The notes under the pieces were generated by a model. It had not been told where the DNA came from, made no database searches, and was given only the letters and a program-made list of their open reading frames with translations. DNA of 64,000 bases from the NCBI GenBank assembly GCA_024742875.1, contig JANSXP010000014.1, forward strand, positions 50,387-114,386, given 5' to 3'. Position 1 is the stretch's first letter; each line of letters begins with the position of its first letter. A program made the translations under genes and the position numbers. This stretch comes from Planctomycetaceae bacterium (GTDB lineage: Bacteria > Planctomycetota > Planctomycetia > Planctomycetales > Planctomycetaceae). Shown piece by piece: positions 28,318 through 36,805 of this stretch.

Positions 28318-29019
28318 TCAGCCAATTTTGGCATCTGAAGCCACAATCAGCTCGAAGGCCGTGGCACTGTCCTGCGTGGCACGCAGTTCGTCGAGAAAGC
28401 CGTCTGTCTGAAACAACCGCCCAAGTCGGGCGAGAACTTTCAGATGCGTATTGGGGTCTCGAGCGAGCACGAGGAAGAACAAATCCGTCAGTTCTCTGCG
28501 GGGACCTCCAAATGGAATCCCGGAGTAAGCCCGCCCAAAGGCAATAAGGGGCTCACCCACGGCTTCCGGCATGCGGTTCTGCGGATGCGGGATGGCCACC
28601 CCGCCAGCAAATGCCGTGGAACTGGTTTCTTCTCGCTGACGAACGGCCTGCAGCACAGCGGAACTGTCAAACACCTGCCACGTACGTGAGGCGACATCGA
28701 CCAGTTCCTTCAGAATAGACGGTTTCGTGCCTCCGTTGAGCGGAACCTGGACAAGTTCCGGATGCAGCAGCGAGGCCACCGGAGATTCGGCGCTGACTTC
28801 CGTCGACTGCTGCGACCGCTCCAGCACGGCCAGGTCGCTGGAGCTGAACTGCGGAATCTCCTGTTCCAGCCAGTCGGTGATCTCAGTCTTATTAAATCGC
28901 CACTCTCCCCCGACACGACGCCCGGGGATGTGCCCACGACTGACCTGCTTTTCAACCTGACGGCGTTCGCGACCGAGGTGGCGAGTCAGTTCTTCGATGG
29001 TGTAGTAATCGCGTGACAT
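28318..29019 (-). CDS. HTH (excisionase-type) plus PTS EIIA fusion regulator
   Basis: A 233-residue two-domain protein. Residues 4-55 form a MerR/excisionase-like helix-turn-helix (YYTIEELTRHLGRERRQVEKQV ... RVGGEWRFNK, here split). Residues 80-230 form a type-2 (fructose/nitrogen PTS) EIIA domain with the phosphorylatable His at H145 (GGVAIPHPQN). This suggests a DNA-binding protein whose state follows PTS phosphorylation, like nitrogen-PTS regulation. No EI, HPr or EIIB/C gene is near. The start at MSRDYYTIEEL is chosen because the upstream in-frame extension is low-complexity. A weak hairpin (CCCCACC at 28220, GGTGGGG at 28235) lies downstream. Confidence 0.85.
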   Translation of the reverse strand: MSRDYYTIEELTRHLGRERRQVEKQVSRGHIPGRRVGGEWRFNKTEITDWLEQEIPQFSSSDLAVLERSQQSTEVSAESPVASLLHPELVQVPLNGGTKPSILKELVDVASRTWQVFDSSAVLQAVRQREETSSTAFAGGVAIPHPQNRMPEAVGEPLIAFGRAYSGIPFGGPRRELTDLFFLVLARDPNTHLKVLARLGRLFQTDGFLDELRATQDSATAFELIVASDAKIG

Positions 29020-29212
29020 GGAATTCGGACGATTCGAGGAGTGGGAACGTCTGTTGAGGCGTTCTGTACTCAATTGGGGAAGATCTGCAGGCGGCTGCGT
29101 CGCTGGGGGGGCCGAGGGAACTCGGAAGTGGACGACGCGGTGGGGAGTTGTCTCGCACCGAATCGGGCTCAATCGCGAGACGTCCCTAGAGTTTAGGGAT
29201 GACCGCCCCAGG

Positions 29213-30145
29213 TCAACTACCGTTTTCGTTAAGAATGGGCAGAATCTGTTGATTGATCGCCCGAATCGCCTCGGCCGACTGAGTGAACGCTTTCTGCTCT
29301 TCGTCAGTCAGACGCGGCTTCAGCCGGCGAGTCACCCCGTTTCTGCCAATAACAACGGGAATTGAGAGGCAAACGTCCGCTATGCCGCAGAAACCATCCA
29401 GTTCGACGGACAGCGGCATGGTGTGGTGCTTGTCGTGTTTGATGGCCTCGATCACCAGTGCGGTGGAGGTGGCGATACCGAAGTTGGTGTAGCCCTTCAG
29501 GCGAAAAATATCGATGCCCGCCTCGGTCGTCTCCTGGGCAAACTGATGGGCCTTTTCCAGCGAAGTGTCAATGGGTTCACCGCCAACAGACGCCAAACTA
29601 ATGGCGGCCACCTGACTGGCACCGTGTTCGCCGAGGATGTAAGCGCGAATATCGTCGGCATGGATGCCGATTTCGTCAGACATCATCGCGCGGAATCGGG
29701 CACTGTCGACCAGCGTGCCGATCCCGCAGACACGTTCCGGTGGCAGATCGGTCACCTGCAGCGTGGCCCACGTCATCACGTCGACCGGATTGGTGACAAT
29801 CAGAAACACGGCGTTGGGGCTTACGCGGGACAGAGCCGGCAGCCACTCCCGGATCAGCACCGCATTTTCTTCCGCCATGACGCGGCGGTCCGGCCGATCT
29901 TTGGGCATCGGGCAGGAAATCGTGAACACGACCACATCCGACTCCGCGGAAGCATCCACGCCGCCGGTGGTGATCTGCGTGGGCGATGGCATCATCGCTG
30001 CCGTGTGACGCAGGTCCAGGGCATGCCCCCGCGCTTTGCGATCGTCACGATTCACCAGCACCAGTTTTTCGGCGAGCCCCCGCAGCACACTCACATAGGC
30101 GAGAGTGGATCCCACATGACCTGTGCCAACAATGGTGACCTTCAT
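29213..30145 (-). CDS. L-lactate/malate dehydrogenase family protein
   Basis: A 310-residue NAD-dependent 2-hydroxyacid dehydrogenase of the LDH/MDH family. It has the Rossmann motif GTGHVGS at the N-terminus. Catalytic residues are in place: D147 and R150 (DSARFR), H174 (LGEHGAS), and R87 in the mobile loop. The residue that decides LDH (Gln) versus MDH (Arg) in the loop falls on P81 (CPMPKDRPDRR), so the substrate cannot be read from this site. It begins 15 bases after the stop of the L7/L12-like gene upstream, so the pair is probably one transcript. Confidence 0.86.
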   Translation of the reverse strand: MKVTIVGTGHVGSTLAYVSVLRGLAEKLVLVNRDDRKARGHALDLRHTAAMMPSPTQITTGGVDASAESDVVVFTISCPMPKDRPDRRVMAEENAVLIREWLPALSRVSPNAVFLIVTNPVDVMTWATLQVTDLPPERVCGIGTLVDSARFRAMMSDEIGIHADDIRAYILGEHGASQVAAISLASVGGEPIDTSLEKAHQFAQETTEAGIDIFRLKGYTNFGIATSTALVIEAIKHDKHHTMPLSVELDGFCGIADVCLSIPVVIGRNGVTRRLKPRLTDEEQKAFTQSAEAIRAINQQILPILNENGS

Positions 30146-30160
30146 GATGTTTCAGCCAGC

Positions 30161-30589
30161 TTAACGACACCAAAGAACCAACCAGACGGATGCAAGGCAG
30201 CACAGCAGAACGGCTGCTCCACATCCCGATCTCGCCTTCGGAATGTTGTGATCACGTTCGATCTGTTCGACCGCGTCTTTGGCCTCTTTGAGGCTGCTGG
30301 GGATCGCAGATCGGTACGCCTTGATCGCGGGGATCTTATCACCGCGACGCAGCAGCTCAACGATTTCTGACACAAGTTCATCCGACATTCCCGGTACAGA
30401 AAATGAGGACTCACTTCCGCTATGTTCCGATCCGGAATCAATGGCCATCTGCAACTGCTCAACGAACTTTTTGGCCGAGCTCAGATCAGCGCCGGACGCC
30501 TCGCGATACAGCCTGATGGCCTGCAGTTTGTTACCGGCCGCAATTTCCTGGACGATTTGCTCACGTGTTTCCAGTGGGATCTCTGACAC
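30161..30589 (-). CDS. tail-anchored protein with two ribosomal L7/L12 C-terminal-like repeats
   Basis: A 142-residue protein. Two segments (8-48 and 70-113) resemble the ribosomal L7/L12 C-terminal domain; the second reads KIPAIKAYRSAIPSSLKEAKDAVE. A Ser/Glu-rich linker joins them. The C-terminus is a single hydrophobic segment (122-140), so it is probably tail-anchored with both domains in the cytoplasm. The GTG start is chosen because AGGAGT stands 6 bases upstream; an overlapping ATG is out of frame. The dehydrogenase gene follows directly. L12-like domains recruit GTPases on the ribosome, but a membrane copy has no known role that I can cite. Confidence 0.8.
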   Translation of the reverse strand: MSEIPLETREQIVQEIAAGNKLQAIRLYREASGADLSSAKKFVEQLQMAIDSGSEHSGSESSFSVPGMSDELVSEIVELLRRGDKIPAIKAYRSAIPSSLKEAKDAVEQIERDHNIPKARSGCGAAVLLCCLASVWLVLWCR

Positions 30590-30782
30590 ATCAATACTCC
30601 TGTGATGGGGATTCTGACTGCCCGAACGCAAGGAGTCCGTGAAGGGTTCAAATTTCTGCCGAACCGGGCAGCCGTAGTCTGGCCGTCTGCTGCTGGCACA
30701 TGCGTTCTCACCGACACGGCCTCGATGGCTCACACTGCGTTGTTGGCACCTCCCGTCGGGAGCTGAGGTGACCCGGGAGCCG

Positions 30783-31364
30783 TCAAACTGACAGAAAGTT
30801 CCGCAGCAGGTCGTAGCCCTTTTCCGTCAGAAAACTCTCGGGATGAAACTGCACGCCGTGCACTGGATAGTCTTTGTGCTGCAGCCCCATGATTTCATAT
30901 CCATGGCCGTCGTCTTCCACCCAGGCGGTGATCTGCAGGCAGTCAGGAACCGACTCGCGAGGGACAATCAGACTGTGATAACGCGTGGCGGTAAACGGAT
31001 TGGGCAGACCGGCAAACACGCCCTGGCCGTCGTGAGAGACCTCCGACGTTTTGCCATGCATCAGCCGATCCGCACGAATTACCTGGGCGCCATAGACATC
31101 GGCCAGACTTTGATGTCCCAGGCAGACGCCAAGCACCGGCATCTGCGGACCAAACCTGGCGATGACTTCCCGCGAAATACCGGCCTCCGCCGGAGTGCAG
31201 GGCCCCGGCGAAATGATAATTCGCTCCGGCTTGCGATCGGCGATCTCATCCAGGCTGATTTGGTCGTTGCGTTCGACCTGAATCTCCACATCGGGAGCGA
31301 TCTCGCCCATCCGCTGAACGAGGTTGTAAGTGAATGAATCGTAGTTATCGAGCAGGAATATCAT
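30783..31364 (-). CDS. trpG: anthranilate/aminodeoxychorismate synthase glutaminase component
   Basis: A 193-residue class I glutamine amidotransferase. It begins [15 protein letters not shown], the signature of TrpG/PabA. The catalytic triad is C81 (GVCLGHQ), H174 and E176 (VQFHPES). It supplies ammonia to TrpE, and as in many bacteria may also serve aminodeoxychorismate synthase. The trpE gene is about 28 kb away on the opposite strand, so the two subunits are not co-transcribed. The start is fixed by the [11 protein letters not shown] opening; longer in-frame starts are not conserved in the family. Confidence 0.92.
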   Translation of the reverse strand: MIFLLDNYDSFTYNLVQRMGEIAPDVEIQVERNDQISLDEIADRKPERIIISPGPCTPAEAGISREVIARFGPQMPVLGVCLGHQSLADVYGAQVIRADRLMHGKTSEVSHDGQGVFAGLPNPFTATRYHSLIVPRESVPDCLQITAWVEDDGHGYEIMGLQHKDYPVHGVQFHPESFLTEKGYDLLRNFLSV

Positions 31365-31671
31365 ATCGCGGCAGTCGGCGGTTTTTGCAGGAACAACGAG
31401 CAGATCATAGACGCTGCTGCCGCTGAATCCCGGCACTCAACGGTGATCCAGGGCAGTTTCCGTCAATTCGCATTGGGCAATTCAGGCAAACTGGACGCGG
31501 TATTCACGCCTGCGACGGATTCCTCCCCGCACCAGCCGCCAAACACAGTGATTGCATCGCCCATCTGTGTGGATTCTTCCGAAAACGAAGAGGGAACAGG
31601 GCTGCGCGGAATGCCGTTTCACGGTGTCGCAGTCCTTCGCTGGATTGACCAGTAAACTGACGGAGCAGTTC
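31365..31671. other. divergent promoter region between trpG and a lipoprotein gene
   Basis: About 300 bases separate the two divergent starts. No gene is evident. I see no clear trp leader peptide or attenuator on the trpG side. Confidence 0.45.
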
Positions 31672-32400
31672 ATGAAAAAGTTCGGCCAAACCCTTGTCGC
31701 CGCCATGATCGCCGCGACTTTGACAGGATGTGCCACTGGCCCGGTCCAGTTTGTACATACCGAAGAGGAATGTGGTCCAGAGCCCGGCTCAAATGAGTGG
31801 TGGGCCGAGAAAGCCATGCTGCCGCCGGGCGTTCGTCAAACCTGCCACAAAGGCAAAATGTGGCCCCCGCGTCCCCGCCCGACTGTGGAACGCCAGCAGT
31901 TTTCGCACACCTATCACTCAGAGCATTACTGGCCGCTGCCCTACGTTTGCCAGGATCGACAGTACGTCCGCGATGTCACATCTGTGCAGGAACGCAACGG
32001 CTGGGAGCAGCAGTCCACGCTCTATGCTCGCCACTTCGACGACGAGCAGCAGTTGACGGTACCTGGTCGCCTGCAGCTGATGGACATTCTCGAAATCAAC
32101 CCCACCAAATACCGCACGGTCTATGTGCAGTCTGCCTACGACATTGCCATCGACAATGCTCGCCTGGCCAATGTTGAACGAGTTGTGGCTGACGTCACGG
32201 GTAACTCCGGTGAGGTGCCCGTCATCATCCGACGCGGTCGGGAGTACAGCCGGCCGGCTGTGGAAGTCAAACAGCTGAACGACCTGTTCCGCGACAGCCT
32301 GCCATCACCTCGACTGGGCAGCCTGTCTGGTGGCGGCGGAGGAGGAGGAGGCGGCACCACCGGTGGTGTCACGGCCGGTCCGACGCCCGCTGGGCCCTAG
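31672..32400 (+). CDS. predicted lipoprotein with Gly-rich C-terminus
   Basis: A 242-residue exported protein with a lipoprotein signal (MKKFGQTLVAAMIAATLTGC), lipobox LTGC. GGAG lies 7 bases before the ATG. The mature part starts with a Pro/Cys-containing segment and an aromatic- and His-rich stretch (HTYHSEHYWPLPYVCQDRQYV). The middle (120-205) is probably beta-rich. The last 30 residues are Gly-rich (GGGGGGGGGTTGG-like) and end in a Pro segment. I recognise no family. A strong terminator follows, so it is probably a single-gene transcript. Confidence 0.72.
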   Translation: MKKFGQTLVAAMIAATLTGCATGPVQFVHTEEECGPEPGSNEWWAEKAMLPPGVRQTCHKGKMWPPRPRPTVERQQFSHTYHSEHYWPLPYVCQDRQYVRDVTSVQERNGWEQQSTLYARHFDDEQQLTVPGRLQLMDILEINPTKYRTVYVQSAYDIAIDNARLANVERVVADVTGNSGEVPVIIRRGREYSRPAVEVKQLNDLFRDSLPSPRLGSLSGGGGGGGGGTTGGVTAGPTPAGP

Positions 32401-32438
32401 TCGATCGCCAGACAGCTTCCAGGAGCTTACAGAAACAG

Positions 32439-32470
32439 CGCGAGTGGCATGACCACTCGCGTTTGTTTTT
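32439..32470 (+). terminator. Rho-independent terminator after the lipoprotein gene
   Basis: A perfect 9-bp stem, CGCGAGTGG / CCACTCGCG, with a CATGA loop, followed by TTTGTTTTT. Confidence 0.88.
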
Positions 32471-32537
32471 GCGCGGAAGCCAGGTTAGCGTGACTCCCGT
32501 CCGTGATTCATTTCACCCCTGACTTCGGAACGTCACC

Positions 32538-33896
32538 ATGTCGAATCTGTCAGTCCAGGTCGAGTCGATCAGCCGGCGTGCGTTTCATAGCTCAGCGCTG
32601 ACCGTAGCGGCATCTGTGCACGGCCTGCCCGCGGCTGGCGCTGCCCCCACAGAACCGGGTCCGATTCGGCTGGGTGTTGTCGGACTGGGCTCTCGCGGCT
32701 TCAACCTGCTGGACGACTTCCTGCGACTGCCCGAGTGCGAGATTACGGCCGTATGCGATGTCGATGATCTCCACCATCGTGATCGCAACTGGGGAGAAGG
32801 CCGGCAGTACGGACGGGGGCCGGGCGCCAGGCATGTGCGGCAGTTTTACCGGCAACAAAATCGTACCACTGGCCCCCTGTCCATCCACAGTGATTTTCGG
32901 CAGTTGATCGCGGCGAAAGACGTAGACGCTGTCGTGGTTGCCACACCCGATCACTGGCACGCCGTGTGTACGCTCACTGCTCTGGAAGCTGGCAAAGACG
33001 TCTACTGCGAAAAACCTATCACCCATCTGTTTGCCGAAGGTCAGCAGGTCGTCGACAGCGTGGCCCGCAACAAAGCCGTCTTCCAGACGGGCTCACAGCA
33101 GCGCTCAGCGCAGGAATTTCAACGCCTGGTGATGCTGGCTCGAAACGGCGTGCTGGGAAAGATTGATCGCATCGAAGTCGGACTGCCCCCCGGCTACGCC
33201 CAGCCGATGGGCAGCACGGACGTGCAGACTCCGCGGGCTGGGATGGACTACGATTTCTGGTGTGGACCGGCCCCCGTGCTGCCGTTGATGCAGGCCAGAC
33301 ACCATCGCTGGTGGCGAGGACACCGTGCCTACGGAGGCGGCGTTCTGATGGACTGGATCGGCCACCACAACGACATCGCCCACTGGGCCATCGGCGCTGA
33401 ACGCAGTGGGCCCGTCCGGGTGGAGGCGGTTGACTGGACGTTCCCCCAGACCGACGTCTACGACACGCCACAGCATTACACGATTCGATCTGAATACGAA
33501 TCCGGAGTCCGAATTGAGATTTCCTCGCGGCATCGCGGTGGCCTGACGGTCTTTGGTTCCAAAGGCCGTGCGTTCGCCAATCGAGGTAAACTGGAAGCGT
33601 CCAGTGACAAATGGACGAAAGCCTCGTTCTTTCCCAGTGACTGGGCGATCGGCACGGGCGAATCTCATGCGGCAAATTTTCTGAGTTGCATACGGGACCG
33701 ATCGGAGTGCATCGCTCCGGCCGCAGTTGCTCACCGATCGATCACCCCGGGTCACCTCGGCTACGTGTCACAGGCCACCGGCAAAGCACTCCGTTGGGAT
33801 CCTGTGACGGAGACCATCGTCAGCGACGCCGATGCCGATGTGCTGCTGAAGACAGTCAACTATCGCGCCCCCTGGAAACGGACCGTCGATGCCTGA
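32538..33896 (+). CDS. Gfo/Idh/MocA family oxidoreductase, Tat-exported
   Basis: A 452-residue NAD(P)-dependent sugar dehydrogenase-type protein. The N-terminus carries a Tat-like signal (SRRAFHSSALTVAA, residues 12-26). The Rossmann motif is GVVGLGSRG (47-54 region) and the catalytic Lys motif is EKP at 158-160 (YCEKPITH). Planctomycetes carry many exported members of this family, usually linked to breakdown of complex sugars. The stop overlaps the SLC13 transporter gene by 8 bases, so the two are translationally coupled and may act on the same nutrient. The substrate is unknown. Confidence 0.9.
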   Translation: MSNLSVQVESISRRAFHSSALTVAASVHGLPAAGAAPTEPGPIRLGVVGLGSRGFNLLDDFLRLPECEITAVCDVDDLHHRDRNWGEGRQYGRGPGARHVRQFYRQQNRTTGPLSIHSDFRQLIAAKDVDAVVVATPDHWHAVCTLTALEAGKDVYCEKPITHLFAEGQQVVDSVARNKAVFQTGSQQRSAQEFQRLVMLARNGVLGKIDRIEVGLPPGYAQPMGSTDVQTPRAGMDYDFWCGPAPVLPLMQARHHRWWRGHRAYGGGVLMDWIGHHNDIAHWAIGAERSGPVRVEAVDWTFPQTDVYDTPQHYTIRSEYESGVRIEISSRHRGGLTVFGSKGRAFANRGKLEASSDKWTKASFFPSDWAIGTGESHAANFLSCIRDRSECIAPAAVAHRSITPGHLGYVSQATGKALRWDPVTETIVSDADADVLLKTVNYRAPWKRTVDA

Positions 33897-35514
33897 AGCT
33901 GCCCCTGGAGCCGGTAACCGCTGGGTCAAACCGGCCATTATCCTGATTGTGGTCACGGCTCTGGCCATATTGCTGGCCCCCACGCCCGATGGCATGCGAC
34001 CGGCAGCGCAGCGACTGCTGGCAGTCACCGTGCTCATGGCGGGGCTTTGGATGACTCAGGCCATCTCTCTGGCGGCCACCAGCCTGCTGCCACTGGCCCT
34101 GTATCCGCTGCTGGGCATCCAGCCGGCGAGGATCGTCAGCAAGGCCTACATCAATGACAATGTCTTTTTATATCTGGGCGGTTTCATTATTGCCCTGGGC
34201 ATCGAGCGCTGGGGGCTGCACAAGCGAATCGCACTCAACATCGTGCAGGTGGTCGGCGTCAGCCCCCGCAGACTGGTCCTGGGCTTCTTGATTGCCTCGG
34301 CCGGGCTGTCGATGTGGATCAGTAATACGGCCACGACGCTGCTGATGCTCCCCATCGCGCTGGCATTGCTCAAAACTCTGGAAGACGAACAGCCTGACGG
34401 CGACAAAACGGCCGAACGCAGCAGTCTCGCCAGGCAACTTTCTGTGCCGCTGCTGCTGTCCATCGCCTACGCGTCCAGCCTCGGCGGGCTGACGACGATT
34501 ATTGGCACACCCACCAACAATGCGGCGGTCGCCATCTATCGGGAGACGTTTGTCGAGACACAGCCGCAGACAGCCATTGATGACGTGGGAGATCCGGTGT
34601 CAGCCAGCCCATCCCGGACTCCCCCCCTCACAGGCGAAAAAGACGTCGACATCTCCGTCGCCGGCTGGATGATCGCCTGCATCCCGATCGGCATCGTCTA
34701 CGCCGCCATCTGCTGGGCAGTCCTGACGTTTGGGCTGCCCAGAGCCACCGATCGGGATGACGTTCTGCAGCAGGAACTGGGTCGACGCCTTGAAGACCTG
34801 GGAAAAGCGTCAGCCGCAGAAAAACGGATGTCCATCGTATTTGGGGCCACCGCCGCGCTATGGGTTCTTCGCAAGCCGATCAGCCTGTTTCTGCGCAGTC
34901 GCTTTCCCGACATAGACAACCTGACCACGGCCGTGGATTTCACCAATGATTCCACCATTTCCGTCGCCATGGCCGTCCTGCTGTTCTGCCTGCCATCCGG
35001 CCAGTCAGACAACAATGGTCGCCCACAACCGCTCATGAACTGGACCACCGCCAGCAAGCTGCCGTGGGACATCATGCTGCTGTTTGGCGGCGGTTTTGCG
35101 CTGGCGGGCGCCTTTGAGTCCACCGAATTGTCCCTGTGGCTGGGGGGCGTTCTGCAGGGACCACTGCAGGGCATGGCGCTGTGGAAGATCATTGCCGTGC
35201 TGTGTCTGTTCATGACGTTCCTGACAGAATTCACCAGCAACGTGGCAACCGTCAACACGCTGCTGCCCACGCTGTGCGTGCTGTCGATCAATCTGGGGGT
35301 CGATCCGCGACTGATCATAGTGCCCACCACACTGGCAACCAGTTGTGCGTTCATGCTGCCAATCGCCACGCCCCCCAATGCCATTGTGTTTGGGTCGGGG
35401 TGCATTCGTGTCAGTCAGATGATGCGGTATGGCCTGCTGTTAAATCTGGTCGGCGTCCCCGTGCTGACGGCCGCCACGTTTCTGCTGATCAAGCCGCTGA
35501 TGGGCATCCCCTAA
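33889..35514 (+). CDS. SLC13/DASS family anion transporter
   Basis: A 541-residue membrane transporter of the divalent anion:sodium symporter family, which carries dicarboxylates, citrate or sulfate. About twelve membrane segments are visible. Both Ser-Asn-Thr-type ion/substrate motifs are recognisable: GGLTTIIGTPTNNAA (around 200) and MLPIATPPNAIVFGSG (around 490), the second in the variant form usual for the family. The loop at 225-260 is longer than usual and polar. It is coupled to the upstream oxidoreductase and followed by a bidirectional terminator. Which anion is carried cannot be told. Confidence 0.9.
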   Translation: MPEAAPGAGNRWVKPAIILIVVTALAILLAPTPDGMRPAAQRLLAVTVLMAGLWMTQAISLAATSLLPLALYPLLGIQPARIVSKAYINDNVFLYLGGFIIALGIERWGLHKRIALNIVQVVGVSPRRLVLGFLIASAGLSMWISNTATTLLMLPIALALLKTLEDEQPDGDKTAERSSLARQLSVPLLLSIAYASSLGGLTTIIGTPTNNAAVAIYRETFVETQPQTAIDDVGDPVSASPSRTPPLTGEKDVDISVAGWMIACIPIGIVYAAICWAVLTFGLPRATDRDDVLQQELGRRLEDLGKASAAEKRMSIVFGATAALWVLRKPISLFLRSRFPDIDNLTTAVDFTNDSTISVAMAVLLFCLPSGQSDNNGRPQPLMNWTTASKLPWDIMLLFGGGFALAGAFESTELSLWLGGVLQGPLQGMALWKIIAVLCLFMTFLTEFTSNVATVNTLLPTLCVLSINLGVDPRLIIVPTTLATSCAFMLPIATPPNAIVFGSGCIRVSQMMRYGLLLNLVGVPVLTAATFLLIKPLMGIP

Positions 35515-35561
35515 CAGACGTTCGTTCGGACGCCACTGCCGCACGACGGCCTGCAGCGCGC

Positions 35562-35597
35562 AAAAAAAGAGCGACCCCGAGGACCGCTCTTTTGTTT
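35562..35597. terminator. bidirectional Rho-independent terminator
   Basis: AAAAGAGCG (35565-35573) pairs with CGCTCTTTT (35585-35593), with A-runs on the left and TTTTGTTT on the right. It serves both the SLC13 gene and the convergent Fe-S carrier gene. Confidence 0.85.
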
Positions 35598-35620
35598 CGT
35601 CTTGTCCCGTGCGCCGGTGG

Positions 35621-35953
35621 CTACGCAGAGAAACTGCTGCCACAGCCACAGCTCTTGACGGCGTTGGGATTCTGGAAGGTGAATCCTCGCTTGTCCAGGC
35701 TGGTGTAGAAGTCGATGGTGGTTCCGTCGAGGAACAGGTCGCTCTTCTTGTCCACAACAACGCCGACGCCGTGCTGTTCGGACATCATGTCGGCCGTGTC
35801 GTCGTAGCTGTTGGTGAAGTCGAAAGAATACTGAAAACCACTGCAACCGCCGCCGACAACGCCGACTCGGACGTACTTCAGTTCCGGACGGCCTTGCTCT
35901 TCCATCACCCGCTTGATTTCCGTAGCAGCGGTCTCTGTCAGAGTAATACCCAT
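35621..35953 (-). CDS. A-type iron-sulfur cluster carrier (ErpA/IscA/SufA family)
   Basis: A 110-residue A-type carrier that receives Fe-S clusters from the SUF scaffold and passes them to client proteins. The three conserved cysteines are present: one in GGGCSGFQY (around residue 37) and two in KSCGCGSSF at the C-terminus. The remaining pattern [24 protein letters not shown] and GFTFQNPNA is typical. Which subfamily (ErpA, IscA or SufA) cannot be settled by eye, so I leave the symbol blank. The suf operon lies about 13 kb downstream on the same strand. Confidence 0.92.
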   Translation of the reverse strand: MGITLTETAATEIKRVMEEQGRPELKYVRVGVVGGGCSGFQYSFDFTNSYDDTADMMSEQHGVGVVVDKKSDLFLDGTTIDFYTSLDKRGFTFQNPNAVKSCGCGSSFSA

Positions 35954-36211
35954 TGTTCAAACTCCAGCAAGTAAGCAAAAATCGAGACGCCGTTGGGGCG
36001 TCTGGTGTTTCAAATTTGGTCGCCTAGCAGCACACTATAGGTTATTCGTCGTAAGGTACGAACTGTCAAGCACGTCCTTTCGGCAGAGTCCGCGATTTCC
36101 CGAGAAGAAACCCGCATATTTCGGGGCAGGCGGCCGTATCTACCAGTGATTCGCCAACAACGTGAATTTGACCGTTTCGTCGTCCCCCGACGGTTCCAGC
36201 AGGGCATTCCC

Positions 36212-36679
36212 ATGAAACGCAAGCAAAACGCCACTCCTGCCAGCTTTCACATGGGCATGCTGGTCCTGACAGCCGCCATCACCTACCTGATTGCTGGTTG
36301 TGGCTCCGGAATGCCCACCATGGGCATGCCCGACGTGATCAGTGGTGACGGACAGATCTGCACGGTGACCGAAGACGGGGTCAAGCACATGGAGACTTCG
36401 CTCAGCGAGGCGCTGAACTCCGACAAGACGGTCATTGTGGACTTCTGGGCTCCCTGGTGCGGGCCCTGCCGACAGATCGCCGCCGAACTCGATCAGGTGG
36501 CCGAAGAGCTCAACGACACCCACGTCGTGGTAAAAATCAACATCGCCGCGAACCCCAAACTGGCTCAGCACTTTCAGGTAACCGCCATTCCGGACGTCCG
36601 GGTGTTCAAAGACGGGCAGTTTGTCGACGGATTTCGCGGCTTTCAGAAGGCAGATCGCATTCTGGCCGTGGCCCGCTAG
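36212..36679 (+). CDS. thioredoxin-domain lipoprotein
   Basis: A 155-residue exported protein. A lipoprotein signal ends at C30 (TYLIAGC). A thioredoxin fold follows with the active site WCGPC (C83, C86) and the cis-Pro segment VTAIPDVRVFKDG. It is probably anchored to the outer or cytoplasmic membrane and acts as a periplasmic thiol-disulfide oxidoreductase. The Trx WCGPC sequence rather than a DsbA-type CPHC suggests a reducing role. The start at MKRKQNATP is chosen for the signal peptide. The next gene lies on the other strand. Confidence 0.88.
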   Translation: MKRKQNATPASFHMGMLVLTAAITYLIAGCGSGMPTMGMPDVISGDGQICTVTEDGVKHMETSLSEALNSDKTVIVDFWAPWCGPCRQIAAELDQVAEELNDTHVVVKINIAANPKLAQHFQVTAIPDVRVFKDGQFVDGFRGFQKADRILAVAR

Positions 36680-36763
36680 CAGTCACAGCGAACAACGATC
36701 GTCGTTGGCAACAGATAACAGCGAGGGCCGTGATTGACTTACGGACCTGCTCGGGACGAACCT

Positions 36764-36805
36764 ATTCCCTGCTACCTATTCCCTGCTACCTATTCCCTGC
36801 CACCG
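36764..36805. repeat. 14-bp tandem repeat, three copies
   Basis: Units ATTCCCTGCTACCT, ATTCCCTGCTACCT and ATTCCCTGCCACCG run head to tail. The fmt stop codon lies inside the array, so the repeat forms the end of fmt and its 3' flank. Confidence 0.85.
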
